Source of the DNA: Aquincola sp.
GTDB taxonomy: Bacteria > Pseudomonadota > Gammaproteobacteria > Burkholderiales > Burkholderiaceae_C
Length of the DNA: 5,967 nucleotides
Assembly: GCA_029884035.1 (NCBI GenBank)
Contig: JAOUIM010000242.1
Coordinates: 1 to 5,967, forward strand
Direction: 5' to 3'
The position numbers and the translations under genes are program-made. The notes under the pieces were generated by a model. The model was not told the DNA's origin and did no database searches. It saw only the letters and a program-made list of their open reading frames with translations. Numbering within the stretch: position 1 is the stretch's first letter; every line of letters begins with the position of its first letter. Below, one piece after another: positions 1 through 5,322 of this stretch.

Positions 1-62
1 TGCACGCCCCAGGCCGTGTCCGTTCGCGAGGACAAGCGTGAGCAGAGGTCATGCTCGAAATC

Positions 63-91
63 ACAATAGCATCAAGCATATAGGGTCGCAA
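63..91 (-). promoter_or_regulatory. Candidate sigma-70 promoter, extended -10, reading leftward
   Basis: On the minus strand a -35 box TTGCGA (91-86) is followed by a 17-base spacer and a -10 box TATTGT (68-63). Each box matches the consensus at 4 of 6 positions. The -10 is directly preceded by TGC, which gives the TGn extended -10 motif. The region is noticeably more AT-rich than its surroundings. Transcription would start near position 56 and run off the left edge, so the gene it serves lies outside the window. This suggests the next gene has its own promoter rather than depending only on read-through from asd. The call comes from the sequence pattern alone. Confidence 0.45.
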
Positions 92-142
92 GCTCATGCA
101 AAGTCTGACCTCGACGAGACGATTCGGACGACCCGTGAACTT

Positions 143-158
143 GTTGTCACAGGACAAC
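143..158. repeat. Short perfect inverted repeat downstream of asd
   Basis: GTTGTC (143-148) and GACAAC (153-158) are perfect inverted copies separated by a 4-base loop. The arm could extend by two more pairs if one G-U pair is allowed. It lies 29 bases past the asd stop codon, where a terminator would be expected. The stem is short and only moderately GC-rich, and the minus-strand transcript has no run of U after it. It is therefore at best a weak or Rho-assisted 3' end structure. Confidence 0.3.
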
Positions 159-186
159 GAGATGTGAGCCGGCGCATCGGGATGCT

Positions 187-1299
187 TCAATGCTCCAGAA
201 GGATGCGCAGCATGCGGCGAAGCGGCTCGGCCGCGCCCCACAACAGCTGATCGCCGATCGTGAACGCTCCGAGGTACTGCGGGCCCATCGCGAGCTTGCG
301 CAGGCGCCCGACCGGAATCGTCAACGTGCCGGTCACGGCGACGGGCGTGAGGTCGTGCACCGTCGATTCGCGGTTGTTGGGCACGACCTTGACCCACGCG
401 TTGTCTCCGGCGATCAATGCCTCGATGTCCGCGAGCGGCACATCCTTCTTCAGCTTGAAGGTCAGGGCCTGGCTGTGGCACCGCATGGCGCCGATGCGCA
501 CGCAGAACCCGTCGACCGGGATCGGGGCCGCGTTGCCCAGGATCTTGTTGGTCTCGGCGCCGCCCTTCCATTCTTCGCGGCTGACGCCGTTGCCCAGGTC
601 CTTGTCGATCCAAGGAATCAGCGAGCCGCCCAGCGGCACGCCGAAGTTGGCCTTCTCGGCGTCTTCGAGCGTGCGCTGCTTGTCGATCACCCGGCGGTCG
701 ATGTCGAGGATCGCGCTCATCGGATCCATGAGCAGATCCTTGACCTCGTGGTTCAGCGTGCCGAACTGCGCGAGCAGCTCGCGCATGTGCTGCGCGCCAC
801 CGCCCGAGGCCGCCTGGTAGGTCATCGTCGTCATCCACTCGACGAGCCCGGCCTTGTACAGTGCGCCAACGCCCATCAGCATGCAACTCACGGTGCAGTT
901 GCCGCCGATCCAGTTGCGGCCGCCCTTGGCGAGCGCGTTCTCGATCACGGGCAGGTTGACCGGGTCGAGGACGATGACCGCGTCGTCCTTCATCCGCAGC
1001 GTCGACGCGGCGTCGATCCAATGCCCGTTCCAGCCGGCGGCACGCAGTTTGGCGAAGACCTCGGTCGTGTAGTCGCCGCCCTGGGCGGTGATCACGATGT
1101 CGCAACGCTTGAGCGCCTCGATGTCCAACGCGCTGTACAGCTTTGTCTCGTTCTTTGCCATCGCAGGGGCTGCTCCGCCGGCGTTGGAGGTCGAGAAGAA
1201 CATCGGTTCGATGAGAGCGAAATCGCCCTCGGCCTGCATGCGCTGCATCAGCACGGAGCCCACCATGCCGCGCCAGCCGACCAGTCCTACGAGTGCCAT
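187..1299 (-). CDS. asd: Aspartate-semialdehyde dehydrogenase
   Basis: This enzyme makes L-aspartate 4-semialdehyde from 4-phospho-L-aspartate with NADPH in the cytoplasm, feeding lysine/diaminopimelate, threonine and methionine synthesis. The 370-residue protein aligns by eye along its whole length with the E. coli Asd type. The N-terminal nucleotide-binding loop GLVGWRGMVG is at 5-14. The catalytic cysteine is C135 in GGNCTVS, and the active-site histidine is H275 in RCHSQA. SREEWKG at about 240-246 and GDQLLWGAAEPLRRML near the C-terminus are also family hallmarks. The ATG at 1299 is chosen over an upstream in-frame ATG at 1344. The upstream extension (MRAGTTRGSG...) has no family counterpart, and AAGGA lies 8 bases before the chosen ATG. 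It is the last gene of the leu cluster, 87 nt after leuB, with a hairpin in the gap. Confidence 0.98.
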   Translation of the reverse strand: MALVGLVGWRGMVGSVLMQRMQAEGDFALIEPMFFSTSNAGGAAPAMAKNETKLYSALDIEALKRCDIVITAQGGDYTTEVFAKLRAAGWNGHWIDAASTLRMKDDAVIVLDPVNLPVIENALAKGGRNWIGGNCTVSCMLMGVGALYKAGLVEWMTTMTYQAASGGGAQHMRELLAQFGTLNHEVKDLLMDPMSAILDIDRRVIDKQRTLEDAEKANFGVPLGGSLIPWIDKDLGNGVSREEWKGGAETNKILGNAAPIPVDGFCVRIGAMRCHSQALTFKLKKDVPLADIEALIAGDNAWVKVVPNNRESTVHDLTPVAVTGTLTIPVGRLRKLAMGPQYLGAFTIGDQLLWGAAEPLRRMLRILLEH

Positions 1300-1307
1300 T
1301 TGAGTCG

Positions 1308-1312
1308 TCCTT
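1308..1312 (-). promoter_or_regulatory. Ribosome binding site deciding the asd start
   Basis: AAGGA on the minus strand lies 8 bases upstream of the ATG at 1299. It is the strongest Shine-Dalgarno match in this gap and supports that ATG over the one at 1344, which falls in the hairpin loop. Confidence 0.75.
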
Positions 1313-1321
1313 GTTCCCGAA

Positions 1322-1367
1322 CCCCTTGTGGTCCCGGCTCGCATCGCCAGGGTCCGGGAGGAAGGGG
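1322..1367 (-). repeat. Imperfect hairpin in the leuB-asd gap
   Basis: Two nested perfect stems can form in the minus-strand transcript. The outer one is CCCCTT (1367-1362) with AAGGGG (1327-1322). The inner one is TCCCGG (1359-1354) with CCGGGA (1337-1332). They are separated by a 2-base by 4-base internal loop and close a 16-base apical loop, giving 12 mostly GC pairs. The hairpin begins 19 bases after the leuB stop and ends 22 bases before the asd ATG. No U-run follows it, only TT, so it is not a classical intrinsic terminator. It could be a partial terminator, an RNA-processing or stability element that sets the asd dose relative to leuB, or a chance GC-rich structure. Confidence 0.5.
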
Positions 1368-1386
1368 CGAGACGATCCGAGAGCCG

Positions 1387-2496
1387 CTAGCTCTTGGTGC
1401 GAATGCTTTTCTTGGTGATGGCGGCAACGACGGCATCGCCCATGGCGCGAGTGCCGACCTGGGTCGTGCCCCCGCTCCAGATGTCCGCCGTGCGAAGCCC
1501 TGCAGACAGCACGTCGCCCACCGCCGACTCGATGCGGTCGGCGGCCTCGGCATGCTGGAGCGTGAAACGAAGCATCATGGCGGCGGACAGGATTGTAGCC
1601 AGCGGGTTGGCGAGATCCCTGCCGGCGATGTCCGGCGCGCTGCCATGGCTGGGTTCGTACAGGCCCTTGTTGTTGGCGTCCAACGACGCAGAGGGCAGCA
1701 TGCCGATCGAGCCGGTCAGCATCGCGGCCTCGTCCGACAGGATGTCGCCGAACATGTTGCCGGTCACGACGACGTCGAACTTCTTTGGCGCGCGCACGAG
1801 CTGCATCGCCGCGTTGTCGACGTACATGTGCTCGAGCTCGACGTCCGGGTACTGGGCGTGCACCTCGGTCACCACGTCCTTCCAGAACTGGAACGTCTCC
1901 AGCACGTTGGCCTTGTCGACGCTGGTGACCTTGCCGCCCTTGCCTCCCGATCGCTGCCGCGCGGCCCGGAATGCGACATGAGCGATGCGCTCGATCTCCG
2001 GCTTCGAATAGCGCATCGTGTCGAAGGCTTCCTCGGCACCCGGGAAATGTCCATCGACCGCGGTGCGGCGCCCCCGCGGCTGGCCGAAGTAGATGTCGCC
2101 TGTCAGCTCGCGGATGATCAGGATGTCCAGCCCATCCACCAGTTCGGGCTTGAGCGACGAGGCATGCGTGAGCTGCCCGTAGCACAGCGCCGGGCGGAAG
2201 TTCGCGAACAGCCCCAGGTGCTTGCGCAGGCCCAGGATCGCCTGTTCGGGGCGCAGCGCGCGTTCGAGCTTGTCGTACTTCCAGTCCCCGACCGCGCCGA
2301 ACAGAACCGCGTCTGCCGCCATGGCGAGGCGCAACGTCGACTCCGGCAGGGGGTGACCGTGCACCTCGTAGGCCGCACCACCCACCGGCGCGGTTTCGAT
2401 CTCGAGCGGCAGCTCAAGTGCGCGCAGCACGCGCAGCGCCTGCTCGATGATTTCGGTGCCGATGCCGTCGCCCGGCAGGACTGCGATCTTGGCCAT
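1387..2496 (-). CDS. leuB: 3-isopropylmalate dehydrogenase
   Basis: LeuB oxidises and decarboxylates (2R,3S)-3-isopropylmalate with NAD+ to give 2-oxoisocaproate, the third step of leucine synthesis. The 369-residue protein has the full family pattern. The N-terminal LPGDGIG is at 7-13. Substrate-binding arginines are R91 (LGLRK), R101 (ANFRP) and R129 (IIRELTG), and Y136 follows in DIYFGQPRG. K195 lies in VDKANVLE. Metal-binding aspartates are D227 (MYVDNAAMQL), D251 and D255 (GNMFGDILSD). The NAD-binding segment EPSHGSAPDIAG is at 281-292. The ATG at 2496 is preferred over an adjacent TTG at 2499, since MAKIAVLPGDGIG is the usual N-terminus. This ATG shares one base with the stop of the upstream membrane-protein gene (TGATG), which suggests translational coupling. 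Confidence 0.97.
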   Translation of the reverse strand: MAKIAVLPGDGIGTEIIEQALRVLRALELPLEIETAPVGGAAYEVHGHPLPESTLRLAMAADAVLFGAVGDWKYDKLERALRPEQAILGLRKHLGLFANFRPALCYGQLTHASSLKPELVDGLDILIIRELTGDIYFGQPRGRRTAVDGHFPGAEEAFDTMRYSKPEIERIAHVAFRAARQRSGGKGGKVTSVDKANVLETFQFWKDVVTEVHAQYPDVELEHMYVDNAAMQLVRAPKKFDVVVTGNMFGDILSDEAAMLTGSIGMLPSASLDANNKGLYEPSHGSAPDIAGRDLANPLATILSAAMMLRFTLQHAEAADRIESAVGDVLSAGLRTADIWSGGTTQVGTRAMGDAVVAAITKKSIRTKS

Positions 2497-2786
2497 CAAT
2501 GTACTTTCTTCGGGTCACACAGCCGTTGCACGAGCCGGTTCTCGCAGGCCTTGAACAGGACGTAGGCGGCCATGCTCGCGACCGCGGTGATCATCAGTTC
2601 GACGAACTGCTGCGCAGCGCCGTCGGCCAGCGCCTGCCAGCCATGCTCGGCAATCAGCTCCACGTTGGCCTGCAGCACGATGAACAGGTTGTAGGTGCCC
2701 GCGCCGAAGGCGAGGAACGCCGCCACCATCACGGCGAACGTCAGCCAGGCCCTGCGGAAGACGATGCGCTCGAGCCAGGCCTGCAT
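2496..2786 (-). CDS. Small two-helix membrane protein of unknown function
   Basis: I do not recognise this 96-residue protein. Two hydrophobic stretches, at about 14-38 and 61-80, look like transmembrane helices. They are joined by a roughly 22-residue loop containing the acidic residues E43, E47 and D55. The N-terminus (R7, R11, R12) and the C-terminal tail (K79, R84, R88, K93, K94) are positively charged. By the positive-inside rule this suggests both ends face the cytoplasm with the loop outside. There is no signal peptidase or lipobox motif. The ATG is 6 nt after the leuD stop with only a weak Shine-Dalgarno (GAG), and the stop overlaps the leuB start by one base. The tight packing and the strand shared with the operon support a real gene. 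A role in leucine synthesis is not indicated by the sequence. Confidence 0.75.
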   Translation of the reverse strand: MQAWLERIVFRRAWLTFAVMVAAFLAFGAGTYNLFIVLQANVELIAEHGWQALADGAAQQFVELMITAVASMAAYVLFKACENRLVQRLCDPKKVH

Positions 2787-2792
2787 GGCCGC

Positions 2793-3440
2793 TCACAGCG
2801 GGTGACCCTCGAGCCAGGGGCGGCGGGCCAGCCGCTCGGCCTCGAAGGCGCGGATCTTGTCGGCATGGCGAAGCGTCAGTCCGATGTCGTCCCAGCCCTT
2901 GACGAGGCATTCCTTGCGGAAGGGCTGCACATCGAAATCGATCTCGCTGCCGTCAGGCTTGACGATCACTTGGCGCGGCAGGTCGATCGTCAGGCTGTAG
3001 CCGACGAACGCCGCGACCTCGTCGAAGAACTTGTCGACCACGGCGGCAGGAAGGACGATCGGCAGCAGCCCGTTCTTGAAGCAGTTGTTGAAGAAGATGT
3101 CGGCGTAGCTCGGCGCGATCAGGGCGCGAAAACCGAACTGCTCCAGCGCCCATGGCGCATGCTCCCGGCTCGACCCGCAGCCGAAATTCTCCCGGGCCAG
3201 CAGCACCGAGGCGCCCTGGTAGCGGGCCTGGTTCAGCACGAAGTCGGGATTGGGCTTGCGCGCGGCGATGTCCTGCCCTGGTTCGCCACGGTCGAGGTAG
3301 CGCCATTCGTCGAACAGGTTGGGGCCGAAGCCCGACCGAGCGATCGACTTCAGGAACTGCTTCGGGATGATCGCGTCGGTATCGACGTTGGCCCGATCCA
3401 TCGGGGCAACCAGCCCCTTGTGAACGACGAAAGGCTTCAC
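2793..3440 (-). CDS. leuD: 3-isopropylmalate dehydratase, small subunit
   Basis: LeuD pairs with LeuC to form isopropylmalate isomerase, which converts 2-isopropylmalate to 3-isopropylmalate through a dehydrated intermediate. The protein has 215 residues, within the usual size for the proteobacterial small subunit. It shows the swivel-domain hallmarks: NVDTDAIIPKQFLK at 18-31, GCGSSREHAPWAL at 87-99 and YADIFFNNCFKNGLLPI at 112-128. The start is a GTG at 3440. No earlier in-frame ATG fits, and the next methionine (residue 14) would remove the conserved N-terminal strand. It begins 7 nt after the stop of the entericidin-like gene. Its only purine-rich upstream stretch is the run of lysine codons ending that gene, so translation may be coupled. 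The next gene starts 6 nt downstream. Confidence 0.97.
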   Translation of the reverse strand: MKPFVVHKGLVAPMDRANVDTDAIIPKQFLKSIARSGFGPNLFDEWRYLDRGEPGQDIAARKPNPDFVLNQARYQGASVLLARENFGCGSSREHAPWALEQFGFRALIAPSYADIFFNNCFKNGLLPIVLPAAVVDKFFDEVAAFVGYSLTIDLPRQVIVKPDGSEIDFDVQPFRKECLVKGWDDIGLTLRHADKIRAFEAERLARRPWLEGHPL

Positions 3441-3447
3441 TTGGCGG

Positions 3448-3576
3448 CTACTTCTTCTTGGTCGCAGCGTTCTCGATCGTCTCGCCGGCCTTGGTGATGT
3501 CCTTGCCGAGACCCTCGACCGTGTTGCAACCCACGGCGAACAACGCCAGCAACACCATTCCCAACAACTTCTTCAT
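3448..3576 (-). CDS. Entericidin A/B-family small lipoprotein
   Basis: This 42-residue protein begins MKKLLGMVLLALFAVGC, a lysine-led hydrophobic signal peptide ending in a lipobox (AVGC) with the lipidated cysteine at C17. The predicted mature part has about 26 residues (NTVEGLGKDITKAGETIENA and a lysine-rich end). It matches the entericidin family pattern: Cys-Asn-Thr-V-x-G-x-G-x-D-I-x-x-A-G. It should be exported and anchored in a membrane by its lipid. E. coli EcnA and EcnB are an antidote/toxin pair linked to stationary-phase lysis, but most family members have no tested function. Only one copy is present here, so no pairing can be assigned. AGGAG overlaps the leuC stop and sits 7 bases before the ATG. 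The gene lies between leuC (10 nt) and leuD (7 nt), so it must be transcribed with them. Confidence 0.92.
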   Translation of the reverse strand: MKKLLGMVLLALFAVGCNTVEGLGKDITKAGETIENAATKKK

Positions 3577-3583
3577 TCGCACG

Positions 3584-3588
3584 CTCCT
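3584..3588 (-). promoter_or_regulatory. Strong ribosome binding site of the entericidin-like gene
   Basis: AGGAG on the minus strand overlaps the leuC TAG stop codon and lies 7 bases before the ATG at 3576. It is the best Shine-Dalgarno sequence in the operon. The small lipoprotein may therefore be made at a higher rate than the enzymes around it. Confidence 0.75.
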
Positions 3589-5011
3589 ATGCAATGCGGC
3601 GCACATCGACGAAATGGCCCTCGATGGCCGCCGCTGCGGCCATCGCCGGGCTGACCAGATGGGTGCGACCGCCGGCGCCCTGGCGGCCTTCGAAATTGCG
3701 GTTGCTCGTGGACGCGCAGCGCTCGCCGGGCTCGAGCCGGTCGGCGTTCATCGCCAGGCACATCGAACAGCCGGGCTCGCGCCACTCGAAACCAGCGGAC
3801 CTGAACACCTCGTGCAGGCCCTCGCGCTCGGCCTGGGCCTTCACCAGGCCCGAACCGGGCACCACCATCGCGAGCCGGACGTTCGACGCGACGCGCCTGC
3901 CCAGGCGCCTGACCACGGCCGCGGCCTCGCGCAAGTCCTCGATCCGGCTGTTGGTGCACGAGCCGATGAAGACCTTGTCGATGCGGATGTCGTCGATGCG
4001 CTTGTTCGGCTCGAGCCCCATGTAGGCGAGCGCGCGTTCGATCGAGCCGCGCCGCGTGCTGTCGCGTTCGCGCTCGGGGTCGGGCACGCGGCCGTCGACA
4101 CCGACCACCATCTCCGGGCTCGTACCCCAGGTCACCTGCGGCGCCAGTTGCGTCGCATCGATCTCGACGACCCGATCGAAATGCGCGCCGGGGTCCGACT
4201 GCAGCGTGCGCCAGTAGGCCACGGCGGCCTCCCACGCCGCGCCCGTCGGCGCGAAGGGGCGACCACGCACATACTCGATCGTCTTCTCGTCGACGGCCAC
4301 CAGCCCCGCGCGTGCGCCGGCCTCTATGGCCATGTTGCACACCGTCATGCGGCCTTCGATCGACAGGGCGCGGATCGCGCTGCCGGCGAACTCGATCGTG
4401 TGACCGGTGCCGCCGGCCGTGCCGATGCGGCCGATGATCGCCAGCACGATGTCCTTGGCGGTGCAGCCGCGCGGCAGCGCGCCGTCGACCTTGACCAGCA
4501 GGTTCTTTGCCTTCTTGGCCAGCAGCGTCTGAGTGGCCAGCACATGCTCGACCTCGCTGGTGCCGATGCCGTGCGCCAGCGCGCCGAACGCGCCGTGGGT
4601 GCTGGTGTGGCTGTCGCCGCAGACGACGGTCATGCCCGGCAGCGTCGCGCCCTGCTCGGGCCCGATCACGTGGACGATGCCCTGGCGCTTGTCGAGGAAG
4701 GGAAAGTACGCGGCAGCGCCGAAGGCCTTGATGTTCGCGTCGAGAGTCGACACCTGCTGCCGGCTCACCGCGTCGGTGATGCCGTCGTAGCCGCGCTCCC
4801 AGCCCGTGGTGGGCGTGTTGTGGTCAGCCGTAGCGACGATCGACGAGATCCGCCACGGCTTGCGGCCGGCCATCCGCAGCCCTTCGAAGGCCTGGGGGCT
4901 CGTCACCTCGTGCACCAGATGGCGGTCGATGTACAGGATCGTGGTGCCGTCGGCTTCGGTGTGGACGGCGTGCTCGTCCCAGAGCTTGTCGTAGAGGGTG
5001 CGTGCGGTCAT
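3587..5011 (-). CDS. leuC: 3-isopropylmalate dehydratase, large subunit
   Basis: LeuC is the catalytic, 4Fe-4S-bearing subunit of isopropylmalate isomerase and works with LeuD. The 474-residue protein starts MTARTLYDKLWDEH, typical of proteobacterial LeuC. The cluster cysteines are C352 (GSCTNSR) and C415 and C418 (PGCSMC). Other signature segments are ATADHNTPT at about 60-68, CGDSHTSTHGAFG at 131-143 and GRIGTAGGTGHTIEF near 194-208. The open frame continues upstream to 5254, but that extension has no LeuC similarity, so the ATG at 5011 is chosen. No good Shine-Dalgarno precedes it. A -10-like GACAAT ends 9 bases before the ATG, so the mRNA may have a very short or no leader. It is the first gene of the leu-asd cluster. 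leuA is not present in the window. Confidence 0.98.
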   Translation of the reverse strand: MTARTLYDKLWDEHAVHTEADGTTILYIDRHLVHEVTSPQAFEGLRMAGRKPWRISSIVATADHNTPTTGWERGYDGITDAVSRQQVSTLDANIKAFGAAAYFPFLDKRQGIVHVIGPEQGATLPGMTVVCGDSHTSTHGAFGALAHGIGTSEVEHVLATQTLLAKKAKNLLVKVDGALPRGCTAKDIVLAIIGRIGTAGGTGHTIEFAGSAIRALSIEGRMTVCNMAIEAGARAGLVAVDEKTIEYVRGRPFAPTGAAWEAAVAYWRTLQSDPGAHFDRVVEIDATQLAPQVTWGTSPEMVVGVDGRVPDPERERDSTRRGSIERALAYMGLEPNKRIDDIRIDKVFIGSCTNSRIEDLREAAAVVRRLGRRVASNVRLAMVVPGSGLVKAQAEREGLHEVFRSAGFEWREPGCSMCLAMNADRLEPGERCASTSNRNFEGRQGAGGRTHLVSPAMAAAAAIEGHFVDVRRIA

Positions 5012-5026
5012 CGGGCCGCTATTGTC
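5009..5026 (-). promoter_or_regulatory. Candidate -10 box and start element of leuC
   Basis: The minus-strand bases read GACAATAGCGGCCCGATG. GACAAT matches the -10 consensus at 4 of 6 positions and the element ends in the leuC ATG. A start of transcription 6-8 bases past the -10 would leave a leader of only a few bases. No clear -35 is seen at 16-18 bases upstream. The element is nearly repeated at the divergent dppB start (5305-5322; 15 of 18 bases the same), which is the main reason to take it seriously. Confidence 0.35.
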
Positions 5027-5319
5027 CCGGATTCCGCTACTGATCGACGGCGACGAAGCAGGCCACCCACTGCGGGCCCAGTGGCTCCAGCGCAGGCTCC
5101 ACCTCGCCGCAGCGGACTTGCACCCAAGCGCATCGGGTATGGAACGCGCAACCCGCGGGCGGCGCCCGCACTGCTGTCGGCGCGAGACCGCGCTCTCGCA
5201 ACCGGGCGCGCGCGCGAGGTCCGGCGAGACGGTGCAGGGCAGACATCCGCCCACTTTCGTCCGAGCGCGGCCGCGGCCTCGCGCAGGAAGAGCGCGCGGG
5301 ATGAGACACTCGCGCCCCG
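5012..5319. other. Divergent spacer between leuC and the dppB-type gene
   Basis: No intact gene is seen in this 308-base stretch. Its left half carries a minus-strand remnant of a peptide-transporter ATPase (5037-5189, perhaps up to 5246). Within that remnant is a perfect 6-base inverted repeat, GCGAGA (5182-5187) and TCTCGC (5194-5199), with a 6-base loop, and next to it an alternating GC run at 5206-5216. The right part (5247-5304) is very GC-rich with no recognised motif. Promoters for both flanking genes should lie here, but only weak -10-like boxes next to each start codon can be seen. Confidence 0.6.
5037..5246 (-). pseudogene. C-terminal remnant of an oligopeptide ABC-transporter ATPase
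   Basis: The last roughly 50 residues of a minus-strand frame ending in TAG at 5037 contain PPAGCAFHTRC, followed by a second RC and then EPALEPLGPQWVACF. This is the signature of the C-terminal domain of DppD/DppF/OppD/OppF ATPases: P-P-x-G-C-x-F-H-x-R-C, then C, E-P-x-L and V-A-C. The similarity fades upstream of about 5189. The remaining residues up to a possible ATG at 5246 are arginine-rich and unlike the family. The nucleotide-binding domain with Walker A, Walker B and the signature motif is absent in all three minus-strand frames. It is therefore read as a truncated relic rather than a working gene. It lies 25 nt upstream of leuC on the same strand and opposite in direction to the neighbouring permease gene. 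Whether it derives from dppD or dppF cannot be told. Confidence 0.62.
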
Positions 5320-5322
5320 ATG
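5305..5322 (+). promoter_or_regulatory. Candidate -10 box and start element of the dppB-type gene
   Basis: The bases read GACACTCGCGCCCCGATG. GACACT matches the -10 consensus at only 3 of 6 positions and no -35 is evident. The element ends in the start codon at 5320 and matches the leuC start element at 15 of 18 bases. There is no Shine-Dalgarno at normal spacing. Together these suggest a near-leaderless transcript. The promoter call is weak on its own. Confidence 0.3.

Larger units (their letters stand above)
1..186. other. Intergenic region left of asd
   Basis: No convincing gene was found here. The only plus-strand frame (38-250) has no recognisable protein and overlaps the end of asd. 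On the minus strand, a 17-codon open frame from an ATG at 52-50 reaches the left edge, but its residues (starting MTSAHACPRE) resemble nothing known and it begins almost at the predicted transcription start. The stretch holds a promoter candidate pointing left (63-91) and a short inverted repeat (143-158), both listed separately. In many Burkholderiales the gene after asd is fimV. That would fit a leftward gene starting just outside the window, but nothing visible here proves it. Confidence 0.6.

Noticed and set aside
17..34. Inverted repeat TGTCC / GGACA with a palindromic TCGCGA in the loop near the left edge
   Set aside because: The arms are only 5 bases, its context is cut by the window edge, and such repeats are common by chance in GC-rich DNA.
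187..1344. Longer asd start at 1344
   Set aside because: The 15 extra residues have no counterpart in Asd proteins, the ATG falls in a hairpin loop, and a good AAGGA sits before the ATG at 1299.
2497..2499. TTG at 2499 as the leuB start
   Set aside because: The next codon is an ATG that overlaps the upstream stop as TGATG and gives the usual N-terminus MAKIAVLPGDGIG.
190..2565. A 791-codon open frame on the plus strand opposite asd and leuB
   Set aside because: It lies wholly antisense to two certain enzyme genes. Its protein is low-complexity, rich in R, H, G, A and D, and matches no family. Such frames are expected from the strong GC bias at third codon positions.
2499..3497. A 332-codon plus-strand frame opposite leuD and the small membrane-protein gene
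   Set aside because: It is an antisense shadow of leuD and its neighbours with biased composition and no family features.
3587..5254. Longer leuC start at 5254 (555 residues)
   Set aside because: The 81 extra residues are unlike any LeuC and run through the ATPase relic in another frame. MTARTLYDKL at 5011 is the normal N-terminus.
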